Part shown: one piece after another, positions 24,188 to 32,502 of the stretch
Position numbering within the stretch: the stretch's first letter is position 1
Layout of the letters: each line of letters begins with the position of its first letter
Assembly: GCA_020350785.1 (NCBI GenBank)
Contig: CP070722.1
Coordinates: 386,529-427,443 of the forward strand
Direction of reading: 5' to 3'
Length of the DNA stretch: 40,915 nt
Source of the DNA: Gemmatimonadota bacterium
GTDB lineage: Bacteria; Gemmatimonadota; Gemmatimonadetes; Palauibacterales; KS3-K002
Position numbers and translations under genes: made by a program
Notes under the pieces: model-generated
Told to the model about the DNA's origin: nothing
Database searches by the model: none
What the model saw: the letters and a program-made list of their open reading frames with translations, nothing else

Positions 24188-25924
24188 ATGAAACGTCTGA
24201 TCGTGGTGGCGCTCCTGCTAGCGCTGATCCCGGCACTGGACTCGAACGGCTCGGAGAACGGCGGGCGGAGTCCGAGTTCTCCGATTGCCGCGACGGAAGC
24301 GCGTCTCCGCTTCGATGTCACGCTGAGCCGATCGGCGGCCGCACAGATCGCCGAGCTCGGCCTCACGCTTCCCGTCAACGGGCGCCTCTACGTCATCATC
24401 ACCAAAGATGATCGGCGCGAGCCACGCTATCAGACCGGGCCCGCGGGCGTGCCTTTTTGGGGAAAGGACGTGCGGGATTTCGCGCCCGGCGACGTGGTCT
24501 CGCTGGCGGCGGCCGACGGTGAGATCGTCGGCTATCCCCTCGCCTCTCTCGAAGAGATCCCGACGGGTGAGTACTTCGTTCAGGCGTTTCTGAACGTCTA
24601 CTCTCGCTTCAGCCGTTCTGACGGGCACATGCTGGAGATGCACCTGAATTCGGGTGCCGGCCAGAACATCTGGCGGGCGCCGGGGAACGCTCACAGCGCT
24701 GTGAAGCGGGTGAATCTCGACCCCGGCGCCGGTGGTGCGATCCGTCTCGAGATCAGCGACGTCATTCCACCGCTCGAGGCGGTGCCGCCCGGCGGATCGC
24801 TGCAACAAGGGAACCCGAAGGATCGTGGGGACCTGGTTCGTTTCGTGAAGATCCGCAGCGATCGAGTATCGGAGTTCTGGGGCCGCGACATGTACATAGG
24901 GGCCAACGTCTTGCTCCCGTCCGACTACTGGGAGAGCCCGGAGCGGCGCTACCCGGTGATCTACCTGCAAGACCATTTTCCGGGGCGGGCGGCGCCGTTC
25001 CGCTACGGCGCGGACGGATCACGCGGTGGCTTCACGAGCTACTGGGATTCCTCGGAGTCCCCGAAGATGATCGTCGTCACGTTCCGGGACGCCAATCCGT
25101 TCTACGACACCTCGTACTCGGTGAACTCAGCGAACCTGGGACCCTACGGTGACGCCCTCGTCCGGGAGTTGATACCACATCTCGAGCGCGAGTTTCGCAT
25201 CATCGCCGAGCCTTGGGCGCGAATCACGGCGGGCGGCTCGACGGGTGGCTGGGAGGCACTGGCCTTGCAGATCTTCTATCCCGACTACTTCGGCGGCGCC
25301 TGGGGGTGGTGCCCCGACCCCGTCGATTTTCACTACTATCAGATCGTCGACATCTACGAGGACGAGAACGCCTACGCGCTGGGCAACGAATGGGTGAAGG
25401 TCGAGCGGCCAAGCTCGCGCCGCTTCGACGGGAACGTGCTGACCACCATGCGGCAGGAGAACTACTACGAGCGCGCGGTGGGCCCGGACTCACGATCAGG
25501 TGGGCAGTGGGCCATCTGGGAAGCGGTCTTCGGGCCGGTGGGCGACAACGGACACCCGGCGCGCATCTGGGATCCCCTCAGCGGCGCCATCGATCGTGAT
25601 GTCGCGGAACGCTGGCGCGACTATGACCTTCACCAGCACCTGCGCCGAAACTGGTCGAGCATCGGCCCCAAGCTGTCCGGCAAGCTCCATATCGCCACAG
25701 GAGACATGGATACCTTCTATCTGGAAAACGCGGTCTACCGGCTGGAGGAGTTCTTGACCACGGTAGACGAACCGCCGGCCGAGGCGGTGATCGAGTACGG
25801 GCGCCGCAAACCCCACTGTTGGATCGGCCTCAGCCCGTCCGGGTCGGGGGCCGAGATGTCGACGGCGGAGTTCATCGAGGTCGTCGATGCTTATCTCAAG
25901 GACTATTCCGGTGGCGCCTGGTAA
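24188..25924 (+). CDS. Secreted esterase-like alpha/beta hydrolase (esterase D/PF00756-like)
   Basis: This 578-residue protein begins with a signal peptide (MKRLIVVALLLALIPALDS). An N-terminal beta-rich region of about 200 residues precedes an esterase-D type alpha/beta hydrolase domain. Catalytic candidates are S351 in GGSTGGW, an aspartate in ATGDMDTFYL and a histidine in RKPHCWIG. Relatives include acetyl-xylan, siderophore and feruloyl esterases. The substrate is not predictable, and the domain has a large insertion with many aromatic and acidic residues between the Ser and the Asp. GTG at 24185 and ATG at 24188 share the same GGAG; I use the ATG. Secretion suggests scavenging of polymers or esters. 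Confidence 0.82.
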   Translation: MKRLIVVALLLALIPALDSNGSENGGRSPSSPIAATEARLRFDVTLSRSAAAQIAELGLTLPVNGRLYVIITKDDRREPRYQTGPAGVPFWGKDVRDFAPGDVVSLAAADGEIVGYPLASLEEIPTGEYFVQAFLNVYSRFSRSDGHMLEMHLNSGAGQNIWRAPGNAHSAVKRVNLDPGAGGAIRLEISDVIPPLEAVPPGGSLQQGNPKDRGDLVRFVKIRSDRVSEFWGRDMYIGANVLLPSDYWESPERRYPVIYLQDHFPGRAAPFRYGADGSRGGFTSYWDSSESPKMIVVTFRDANPFYDTSYSVNSANLGPYGDALVRELIPHLEREFRIIAEPWARITAGGSTGGWEALALQIFYPDYFGGAWGWCPDPVDFHYYQIVDIYEDENAYALGNEWVKVERPSSRRFDGNVLTTMRQENYYERAVGPDSRSGGQWAIWEAVFGPVGDNGHPARIWDPLSGAIDRDVAERWRDYDLHQHLRRNWSSIGPKLSGKLHIATGDMDTFYLENAVYRLEEFLTTVDEPPAEAVIEYGRRKPHCWIGLSPSGSGAEMSTAEFIEVVDAYLKDYSGGAW

Positions 25925-25981
25925 GGCAGAACCATGACCAGGCTGCGCCGGACCAATGACCAGCTCCAGCAAGGAGGAAGT

Positions 25982-27706
25982 GTGCGCAGGCTAGAGGCGT
26001 TCTTGCTCGCCACGCTCATCGTGGTGACGGGCTGTGAGAGGGAACCGGCCTACGATGCCGTCATACGCGGTGGCATGGTCTATGACGGCAGTGGGGTGGA
26101 GGGGTCCATCGCCGACGTCGCCATATCTGGTGACAGCATCGCGGCCATCGGTTCCCGGCTCGACGGGCGCGGGCGCGTCGAGGTCGACGCCGCTGGCCTG
26201 GCGGTGGCACCCGGCTTCATCAACATGCTGAGCTGGGCGACCGAGTCTCTCATCGAGGACGGTCGATCTCAGAGCGACATCCGCCAGGGAGTGACTCTCG
26301 AGGTCTTCGGAGAGGGTTGGTCAGCGGGCCCACTGAACGACGAGATGAAGCGCGAGCTGCGGGAGCGGCAGGGTGACATCAAGTACGCGATCAGCTGGAC
26401 GACGCTGGGCGAGTATCTGGAGTACCTGGAGGAGCGGGGCATTGCGACCAACGTCGCCTCTTTCGTTGGGGCGACGACGGTGCGCATCCATGCGCTGGGC
26501 GCCGAGGACCGGCCGCCGACGGCGGACGAGTTGGAGCAGATGCGCGTGCTGGTGCATCACGCGATGGAGGAAGGTGCCCTGGGTCTGGGCTCGTCGCTCA
26601 TCTACGCGCCCGCCTTCTATGCGGACACGGATGAGTTGATCGAGCTGGCCAAGGTCGCTGGAGCGTACGGCGGCATGTACATCTCGCATCTGCGAAGCGA
26701 GGGCAATCGGCTGCTCGAGGCGCTGGAGGAGCTGATCACGATAGCTAGAGAGGCCGGGATCCCTGCGGAGATCTATCATCTGAAGGCCGCCGGGCGCGAG
26801 AACTGGGACAAGCTGGAGACGGTAATCGAGCGAGTGGAAGCGGCCCGGTCCGAAGGCCTCCGCATCACGGCCGACATGTACACCTACACGGCGGGCTCGA
26901 CAGGCCTGGACGCCGCCATGCCGCCTTGGGTGCAGGAGGGCGGGCACGATGCTTGGGTGAGTCGGCTGCAGGATCCAGCCGTTCGCCGGCGAGTCGTGCG
27001 GGAGATGAAGACCCCGAGCTCCGACTGGGAGAACCTATACCTGGCGGCAGGTTCGCCCGAGAACGTCATGTTGGTCGGCTTCAAGAGCGAGGAGCTCAAA
27101 CCCCTGACGGGGAAGACGTTGGCCGAGGTGGCTGCCGAGCGCGGCACGTCGCCGGAGGAGACGGCCATCGATCTGGTGATCGAGGACGATAGCCGCGTAG
27201 AGTCCGTCTACTTCCTCATGTCGGAAGCGAATATCGCCCGGAAGATCGCGCAGCCATGGGTCAGCTTCGGCTCCGACGCGGAATCCCTGGCTCCCGAGGG
27301 CCACTTCCTGAAGTCGAAACCACACCCGCGGGCCTATGGCAACTTCGCACGGCTGCTGGGCAAGTATGTTCGAGAAGAGAGGGTCATTGCTTTGGAAGAG
27401 GCGGTGCGACGCCTGACATCGTTTCCCGCAACTAACCTCGGAATCGAGCGACGCGGCTTGCTGGTGCCCGGCCACTTCGCGGACGTCGTCGTCTTCGATC
27501 CCGAGAGGATCATCGACCATGCGACGTTCGCCGAGCCGCATCGCTACTCGACCGGCGTCCTTCATGTTTGGGTGAACGGCGTACAGGTCCTCAAGGAGGG
27601 GGAGCATACTGGCGCGTTGCCGGGCCGCGTGGTGCGAGGCCCCGGTTGGCGCGGCGCGGCGTCGGAGGGGGAAACCGAATCGGTGTCGACGCTGGGTAGC
27701 GACTAA
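25982..27706 (+). CDS. Lipoprotein amidohydrolase, N-acyl-D-amino-acid deacylase-like, altered metal motif
   Basis: This is a 574-residue secreted lipoprotein. The GTG at 25982 follows AAGGAGG, and the protein starts with a signal peptide ending in the lipobox VTGC (Cys18). The rest is an amidohydrolase resembling D-aminoacylases: YDAVIRGGMVYDGSG opening, H236 (YISH), H266 (IYHL) and D432 (FGSD) at positions of conserved ligands, and LLVPGHFADVVVFD near the end. The usual first HxH motif after PGFID is replaced by PGFINMLSW, and the metal-binding Cys region reads LEVFGEGWS. Many similarly altered proteins exist in databases as I recall. The substrate is unknown. It follows the esterase gene by 57 bases and could share its transcript. 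Confidence 0.85.
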   Translation: MRRLEAFLLATLIVVTGCEREPAYDAVIRGGMVYDGSGVEGSIADVAISGDSIAAIGSRLDGRGRVEVDAAGLAVAPGFINMLSWATESLIEDGRSQSDIRQGVTLEVFGEGWSAGPLNDEMKRELRERQGDIKYAISWTTLGEYLEYLEERGIATNVASFVGATTVRIHALGAEDRPPTADELEQMRVLVHHAMEEGALGLGSSLIYAPAFYADTDELIELAKVAGAYGGMYISHLRSEGNRLLEALEELITIAREAGIPAEIYHLKAAGRENWDKLETVIERVEAARSEGLRITADMYTYTAGSTGLDAAMPPWVQEGGHDAWVSRLQDPAVRRRVVREMKTPSSDWENLYLAAGSPENVMLVGFKSEELKPLTGKTLAEVAAERGTSPEETAIDLVIEDDSRVESVYFLMSEANIARKIAQPWVSFGSDAESLAPEGHFLKSKPHPRAYGNFARLLGKYVREERVIALEEAVRRLTSFPATNLGIERRGLLVPGHFADVVVFDPERIIDHATFAEPHRYSTGVLHVWVNGVQVLKEGEHTGALPGRVVRGPGWRGAASEGETESVSTLGSD

Positions 27707-27860
27707 AGATCCAGGGCGGAGATCGAAGCTACCGCGGTGCCGAGGCGGGTCCCCCCGCAAGGCCCAGCTCGAACCCGCAGGTCAGTCGATCGAGGCCCAC
27801 TTCCCCACCCTGCCGCATCAAACCGCGTAACTCATTGTCAGGACACGAGATGACACATTG

Positions 27861-28145
27861 TCAGAAGCCGATCACGAAGGACTCGGGAAGCTGCTGGGGC
27901 GGAGGCAGCTCCTCCAGCTTCCGGATATCGGCGGCCGGGGGACCGATCTGAAGTCGGCGGCACATCTCCTCTACGGCATGCTGCGGCCCGGCGAACTCGA
28001 TCTCGACCGTTCCGTCGCGGCAGTTTCGAACGGTGCCGCGCAGCCCCAGGGCACGCGCCTGATGATGCGCCCAATAACGAAAGCCCACGCCCTGAACGAG
28101 CCCGTGAACTCGAAATGCTCTGGCGGTGCTGCCTGCTGCTGACAT
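27861..28145 (-). CDS. Acylphosphatase
   Basis: This 94-residue protein has the acylphosphatase signature: VHGLVQGVGFRYW with catalytic Arg23 and GTVRNCRDGTVEIE with catalytic Asn41. It hydrolyses carboxyl-phosphate bonds such as acetyl phosphate. I chose the ATG at 28145, which has GGAG eight bases upstream; the longer frame to 28460 runs into mnmG upstream sequence. It is divergent from mnmG, and its stop codon lies in the second copy of the CATTGTCAG direct repeat. Confidence 0.93.
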   Translation of the reverse strand: MSAAGSTARAFRVHGLVQGVGFRYWAHHQARALGLRGTVRNCRDGTVEIEFAGPQHAVEEMCRRLQIGPPAADIRKLEELPPPQQLPESFVIGF

Positions 28146-28418
28146 CGCTGCCGCTCCACGGCGATCGCCGCTGAGGGTCGAGAACGGGTGGAGGTTCGAT
28201 CGCGCCTCGTGGCTGTCGCCAATATGGGCGATCCTGGCGGTGACGGCCATAAGGTGAAGCGTCGATGGATGGAGCGGCGCGCTGAGAGACGCCTCTCTTG
28301 GGACGCAGCCGACATCCGGCACTGGCTTCCCCGCTGGCAGCAAGTACTTTCTTTGGGCGCGTTGTGTGTTGTTGCCGGCGGGGTGAGCGCGAATCGGATG
28401 GGAAGCGGGTTGAGAGAG

Positions 28419-30299
28419 ATGGTACCAGATTACGATGTCATCGTGGTGGGCGGCGGTCATGCGGGCTGCGAAGCGGCGTCGGCTGCGGCCCGTCTGGGAG
28501 CGCGGACGCTCTTGGTGACGTCGTACCTGGCGCGCGTCGCTCAGCTCAGCTGCAACCCGGCGATCGGGGGCGTGGCCAAGGGCACGGTAGTGCGCGAGGT
28601 GGATGCGCTGGGCGGCCTGATGGGCCGGGCAACCGATCGAACGTCCATTCAGTTCCGGATGCTCAATCGCCGCAAGGGCCCGGCCGTCTGGGCCCCGCGA
28701 GCGCAGTGCGACCGCTGGCTCTACCCGCGGGCCATGCGCGCGCTGCTGGAGGAAACCTCCGGGTTGGACCTGTTCCAGAGCACCGTTCAGGAGTTGGTGC
28801 TCAGAGGCGAGCGCGTGGCGGGCGTCCGGTGTAAGGATGGCTCCGAGTTCAGGTCAGCTGCTGTGATCCTTACGGCCGGCACGTTCCTGCGCGGCGGCAT
28901 TCACATCGGTGGCGGGATCCGGCAGGCGGCCGGGCGAGCCGGTGATCCACCGGTGGTGGAGCTATCCGAGCAGCTGGAGGCTCTCGGGCTCGAGGTCACT
29001 CGCTTCAAGACGGGCACGCCGCCGCGCGTCGATGGTCGCACCGTCGACTATTCGAGGGTCGAGCGCCAGGATGGCGATGCCGAGGACTTCCGCTTCTCGT
29101 ATTGGGAGCGGGGGGAGCGCCTGCCCCAGGTACCGTGCTGGATCACCTGGGCCGGTGAGCCGGTCAAGCGCATCATTCGCGAGAACCTGGAGCGCTCCGC
29201 GCTCTACGGTGGTGCCATCGCGGCCCAGGGCCCGCGCTACTGCCCGTCGATCGAGGACAAGATCGTCAAGTTCCCCGACGCGGCTCGCCATCAGATCTTC
29301 CTCGAGCCGGAGGGACTGGAGACGCAGGAGCTTTACGTCAACGGGCTCTCGACCAGCATGCCGCCGGCCGTGCAGCGTGAGTTTCTCGCCGCCGTGCCGG
29401 GTCTGGAGCGAGCCCGGATGACGCAGCCCGGCTATGCCATCGAGTACGACTACTTCCCTCCCCACCAGCTGCTGCCGACTCTCGAGGTGAAATCGCTGCC
29501 CAGCCTCTTCCTCGCCGGCCAGACGAACGGGACGACCGGCTATGAGGAGGCGGCTGCCCAGGGCATTGCGGCGGGCATCAACGCGGCCCTGGCGGTGAAG
29601 GGGCGCGAGCCGTGGGTGATCGGCCGGGACGAAGCCTATATCGGTGTGCTCATTGACGACCTGGTCACCAAGGGTGTGGATGAGCCGTACCGTTTGTTCA
29701 CATCGCGGGCGGAGTTTAGGCTCTTGCTTCGGCAGGACAACGCCCTCGTTCGTCTGGGCCCAAGGGCAGCGGCGCTCGGTCTGCTGAACGACGAGCAGCG
29801 GCGTAATCTGGACGCGACGCTGGAGCGGCAGGAGCGAGCCAGGGACTGGGTGTCCGAGACGCTAGCCCACCCGGAATCGGTCAACGCCTACCTTGAAGGG
29901 CGCGGGACCTCTGGCATCGAGGAACCGGTCGCGCTGAGGGAACTGACCAAGCGCCCCGAGGTGGCCCTCTTGGACCTGGTGGGGGAGGGGGGTCCGCTTG
30001 CCGGGAATGGTGCGCCGGATCTCGACTCGCTGGCGGCTCTGGATATGGAGATCAAGTATGCCGGCTATGTCGCGAAGGAGCGCGCCCGCGCCCAGGCCCT
30101 GAGCCGCCGTGCGGAGTTCAGACTGCCGCGCGACCTTCCCTACCTGGAGCTGTGCAGTCTTGCGATGGAGGCCCGCCAGAAGCTGGATCGGGTCCGTCCG
30201 CTGACGCTGGCCCAGGCAGCGCGAATTCCAGGGGTTGGGCCCAGCGATCTTCAGAACCTGGTGATGGAGGTGCGGAAGAGTCAGCGCTCGAACTCGTGA
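28419..30299 (+). CDS. mnmG: tRNA uridine-5-carboxymethylaminomethyl(34) synthesis enzyme MnmG
   Basis: MnmG (GidA) is the FAD/NADH enzyme that partners MnmE in modifying U34 of tRNAs. The 626 residues include the FAD-binding GGGHAGCEAA motif, CNPAIGGVAKG, ADRTSIQFRMLN-type sequence (ATDRTSIQFRMLN here), GTFLRGGIHIG, FKTGTPPR, CPSIEDKIVKF and TNGTTGYEEAAAQG, all typical. The length is normal. I use the ATG at 28419; an ATG seven codons earlier (28398) is possible. parA lies 549 bases downstream; rsmG, often found there, is absent. Confidence 0.96.
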   Translation: MVPDYDVIVVGGGHAGCEAASAAARLGARTLLVTSYLARVAQLSCNPAIGGVAKGTVVREVDALGGLMGRATDRTSIQFRMLNRRKGPAVWAPRAQCDRWLYPRAMRALLEETSGLDLFQSTVQELVLRGERVAGVRCKDGSEFRSAAVILTAGTFLRGGIHIGGGIRQAAGRAGDPPVVELSEQLEALGLEVTRFKTGTPPRVDGRTVDYSRVERQDGDAEDFRFSYWERGERLPQVPCWITWAGEPVKRIIRENLERSALYGGAIAAQGPRYCPSIEDKIVKFPDAARHQIFLEPEGLETQELYVNGLSTSMPPAVQREFLAAVPGLERARMTQPGYAIEYDYFPPHQLLPTLEVKSLPSLFLAGQTNGTTGYEEAAAQGIAAGINAALAVKGREPWVIGRDEAYIGVLIDDLVTKGVDEPYRLFTSRAEFRLLLRQDNALVRLGPRAAALGLLNDEQRRNLDATLERQERARDWVSETLAHPESVNAYLEGRGTSGIEEPVALRELTKRPEVALLDLVGEGGPLAGNGAPDLDSLAALDMEIKYAGYVAKERARAQALSRRAEFRLPRDLPYLELCSLAMEARQKLDRVRPLTLAQAARIPGVGPSDLQNLVMEVRKSQRSNS

Positions 30300-30326
30300 G
30301 CGGACTGACGACCGTCGTGGGCCTTT

Positions 30327-30342
30327 CGTTTCACGTGAAACG
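30327..30342. promoter_or_regulatory. parS site 1
   Basis: CGTTTCACGTGAAACG, a perfect 16-base palindrome whose central 14 bases equal the consensus parS (TGTTTCACGTGAAACA). ParB binds here to nucleate the partition complex. It lies 28 bases after mnmG. Confidence 0.93.
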
Positions 30343-30401
30343 GCTCTCACCCCACCCCTTGGATCGGCCCTCTCTTAAATCCACTACATTTAGTATATGC
30401 G

Positions 30402-30419
30402 CTTCGCGCGGCCGCGAAG
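30402..30419. repeat. Perfect 7-bp hairpin CTTCGCG-CGGC-CGCGAAG
   Basis: Arms CTTCGCG (30402-30408) and CGCGAAG (30413-30419) with a 4-base loop, next to the A/T-rich patch between the parS sites. It has no following T-run in either direction. Confidence 0.65.
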
Positions 30420-30554
30420 AGCAGCGCCCCCTTGGATCGCTCCGCTGCCCAGCGTCAGGGTCCCGAGGCTGAAATCCCCCGCCACTCAGAACTGACCGAT
30501 CCAGAGATTGCGGCAGGTGGCGTCGAGGAGCCGCACTACACTGTCCAGTGAAGA

Positions 30555-30583
30555 GCGGAGTGAAGAGCCGGCGCTCTCTCCGC
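30555..30583. repeat. Bulged hairpin (GCGGAG-TGA-AGAGC / GCTCT-CTCCGC)
   Basis: GCGGAG (30555-30560) pairs with CTCCGC (30578-30583), and AGAGC (30564-30568) pairs with GCTCT (30573-30577). The loop is CGGC and TGA is bulged out. This gives eleven base pairs in all, unusual in length for random sequence in this region. Confidence 0.6.
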
Positions 30584-30748
30584 CAGTTGGCGCGGTGAGG
30601 CCGGATGCCTCTCGTGCGTTCGGGTCTGCAGGGCGGCAAGATCACACCGGGGGCGCAGGGGCATCAGGCGGAACTTCCTCGGGCGTGCGAGCGCCGTGGC
30701 GGTTGGCGGGGGGACCGGGCGGGCGGGTCTGCCCGCCTCAAGCCTGCC

Positions 30749-30764
30749 TGTTTCACGTGAAACC
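30749..30764. promoter_or_regulatory. parS site 2
   Basis: TGTTTCACGTGAAACC matches the 16-base parS consensus at 15 positions. It lies about 25 bases before the parA -10 box, so ParB bound here may also affect parAB transcription. Confidence 0.95.
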
Positions 30765-30788
30765 CTTTCGCTGAGACCCTCCGTCCGG

Positions 30789-30794
30789 TATAAT
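30789..30794 (+). promoter_or_regulatory. parA -10 box
   Basis: A perfect TATAAT, with only a weak -35 (TTTCGC, 30766-30771, 17-base spacer). It lies directly downstream of parS site 2 and about 55 bases before the parA start. Confidence 0.55.
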
Positions 30795-30848
30795 TCTCGC
30801 TGAACCTGAGCCCACCCCACCCCGCTCCGTCCGGGCCTGGTGTTTCGA

Positions 30849-31646
30849 ATGTCTCGAGTAATAGCGATAGCCAATCAAAAAGGCGGCGTCGGTAAGACGA
30901 CGACAGCCATTAACCTAGGCGCCTGCCTGGCCGTGGCCGAGCGCAGGACGCTGGTCATCGACGCCGATCCGCAGGGCAACGCCACGAGCGGGCTGGGTGT
31001 CGATCGCGACCAGCTCCCCGGCTCCATCTACGACACGTTGCTGGAAGGGAAGCCGGCGGCGGAACTTGTTGTGCGCGGCGTCCACTTCCAGCACCTCGAC
31101 CTTCTCCCCTCCCACCGGGACCTCCTCGGTGCGGAGGTGACGATGACCGGTCGCCAGGGTCGCGAGACGCTCTTGCGGTCCGCGCTCGAGCCCCTGCGCG
31201 CTGGCTACGAGTATGTCATTATCGACTCGCCCCCGTCCCTGGGGCTTCTGACCGTCAACACGCTCGCAGCCGCCGACACCGTGCTCATTCCCATTCAATG
31301 CGAGTACTACGCCCTCGAAGGCCTCACCCAGCTCCTCAACACGGTCCGCCTGGTCCAAAGAGGGCTCAACCCGGGACTTCAGATCGAAGGCGTGCTGCTG
31401 ACGATGTTCAACGATCGGCTCAACCTCTCACGGCAGGTCGCCGACGAGGCGCGCGAATACTTCGGTTCGAAGGTCTTCGAGACCTCAATCCCCCGGAACA
31501 TTCGTCTGGCGGAGGCGCCCAGCTTCGGCAAGCCCATCGTGATTTACGATGTTCTCTCGAGCGGCGCGGAAAGCTATCTTGCTTTGGCAAAAGAACTTAT
31601 GAGTAGGAACGGCAGTGGCCAGGAAACAGCACAAGCGACTCGGTAA
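30849..31646 (+). CDS. parA: Chromosome-partitioning ATPase ParA (Soj)
   Basis: This 265-residue protein starts MSRVIAIANQKGGVGKTTTA with the deviant Walker A (KGGVGKTT, 11-18). It has DADPQGNAT, the Walker B region YVIIDSPPSLG and the SIPRNIRLAEAPSFGKP segment, all characteristic of chromosomal ParA. It uses nucleoid-bound ATP cycles to move the ParB-parS complex. The ATG at 30849 is preferred over the GTG at 30840; ribosome sites are weak for both. It overlaps parB by 32 bases. Confidence 0.96.
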   Translation: MSRVIAIANQKGGVGKTTTAINLGACLAVAERRTLVIDADPQGNATSGLGVDRDQLPGSIYDTLLEGKPAAELVVRGVHFQHLDLLPSHRDLLGAEVTMTGRQGRETLLRSALEPLRAGYEYVIIDSPPSLGLLTVNTLAAADTVLIPIQCEYYALEGLTQLLNTVRLVQRGLNPGLQIEGVLLTMFNDRLNLSRQVADEAREYFGSKVFETSIPRNIRLAEAPSFGKPIVIYDVLSSGAESYLALAKELMSRNGSGQETAQATR

Positions 31647-32502
31647 AGGGCTGAGCGCCCTCCTCGGGGATTACGTCCCGGAGGCGACGACCCCGCAGAG
31701 CGAGTTGGAGCAGCTTCCAGTTGCGGAGCTGCGACCCAATCCTTTCCAACCACGCCAGGCCCTCGAGCCGGAGGCTCTCGATGATCTGGTGTCATCGATC
31801 CGCGAGAACGGGCTGCTGCAACCGGTGGTGGTGCGGCCCAAGGCCGGAGGTTGGGAGATCGTGGCCGGCGAGCGGCGCTTCATGGCCGTGAAAGAGTTGG
31901 GCTGGGACCGGGTCCCAGCGCTGATTCGGGATGTCGATGACCGGACCATGCTGGTTCTGGCTCTGATCGAGAACCTTCAGCGCGAGGATCTCAGTCCGCT
32001 GGACGAGGCGCACGCCTATCATCGGCTGGTGGAGGAATTCGGCCTGAGCCACGCGCAGGTGGCCGAACGGGTGGGTCGCGACCGATCGACGGTCGCGAAT
32101 ACGATTCGGCTGCTGGGTCTGCCCGAGCCGGTGCGAGACCTCCTGGCGCATGGCAAGATCACCGCCGGGCACGGCCGGGCTCTTTTGGGACTCGGCGACA
32201 CGGCCCGCGTGATCGAGCTGGCGCGGGCCATCGCGCGCGATGGGCTATCGGTGCGCGAGGTGGAGGAGCGCGTTCGCCAGCGCCGCCCGCGCAAGCGCTC
32301 CAAGGTCACAGGGCCGTCGACGACCGCCGTGGGCGACCCCTATGCCAAGAAGGCTGAGCAGGCTCTGTCACGAGCCCTCGGGACTGCCGTCCGGGTGAAG
32401 CTGGACGGCAAGGAGCGGGGCCTCATCGAGATCCCCTTCCGCGATTCAGAGGACTTCGAGCGCATTGTCGAAGTCATCGTCGGGGTGGGTGGAATCGTTT
32501 GA
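31615..32502 (+). CDS. parB: Chromosome-partitioning protein ParB (Spo0J)
   Basis: This 295-residue protein begins ARKQHKRLGKGLSALLGD, a typical ParB start. The CTP-binding motifs are AGERRFMA (84-91) and ENLQRED (119-125). A helix-turn-helix (SHAQVAERVGRDRSTVANTIRLL, about 145-167) reads parS. The C-terminal dimerisation part follows an Arg/Lys-rich linker. ParB loads at parS and spreads as a CTP clamp. The start is a GTG at 31615, with AGGAAC upstream, overlapping parA; translation is probably coupled. Confidence 0.96.
   Translation: MARKQHKRLGKGLSALLGDYVPEATTPQSELEQLPVAELRPNPFQPRQALEPEALDDLVSSIRENGLLQPVVVRPKAGGWEIVAGERRFMAVKELGWDRVPALIRDVDDRTMLVLALIENLQREDLSPLDEAHAYHRLVEEFGLSHAQVAERVGRDRSTVANTIRLLGLPEPVRDLLAHGKITAGHGRALLGLGDTARVIELARAIARDGLSVREVEERVRQRRPRKRSKVTGPSTTAVGDPYAKKAEQALSRALGTAVRVKLDGKERGLIEIPFRDSEDFERIVEVIVGVGGIV

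Larger units (their letters stand above)
30300..30848. other. mnmG-parA intergenic segment with two parS sites and several hairpins
   Basis: This 549-base segment has no convincing gene. It holds parS sites near each end (30327-30342 and 30749-30764), an A/T-rich patch (30374-30400, CTTAAATCC...TATATGC), a perfect 7-bp hairpin (30402-30419), an 11-bp bulged hairpin (30555-30583) and a GGCGGG/CCCGCC inverted repeat at about 30717-30739. It could include a small structured RNA or a centromere-like region. None of the usual small RNAs (SRP, RNase P, tmRNA) was recognised. Confidence 0.65.

Noticed and set aside
28146..28460. Longer acylphosphatase (199 residues) and longer MnmG (703 residues)
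   Set aside because: Both extensions run across the same divergent spacer and contain no conserved sequence; the family starts fit ATG 28145 and ATG 28419.
30460..30485. Similarity to the SRP RNA core (GTCAGG...)
   Set aside because: Only the first few bases match; the conserved GGAAG and AGCA parts are missing.
30508..30774. Possible rsmG remnant or small gene between mnmG and parA
   Set aside because: Neither strand gives RsmG-like motifs; products are low complexity, lack ribosome sites and run through hairpins and parS site 2.
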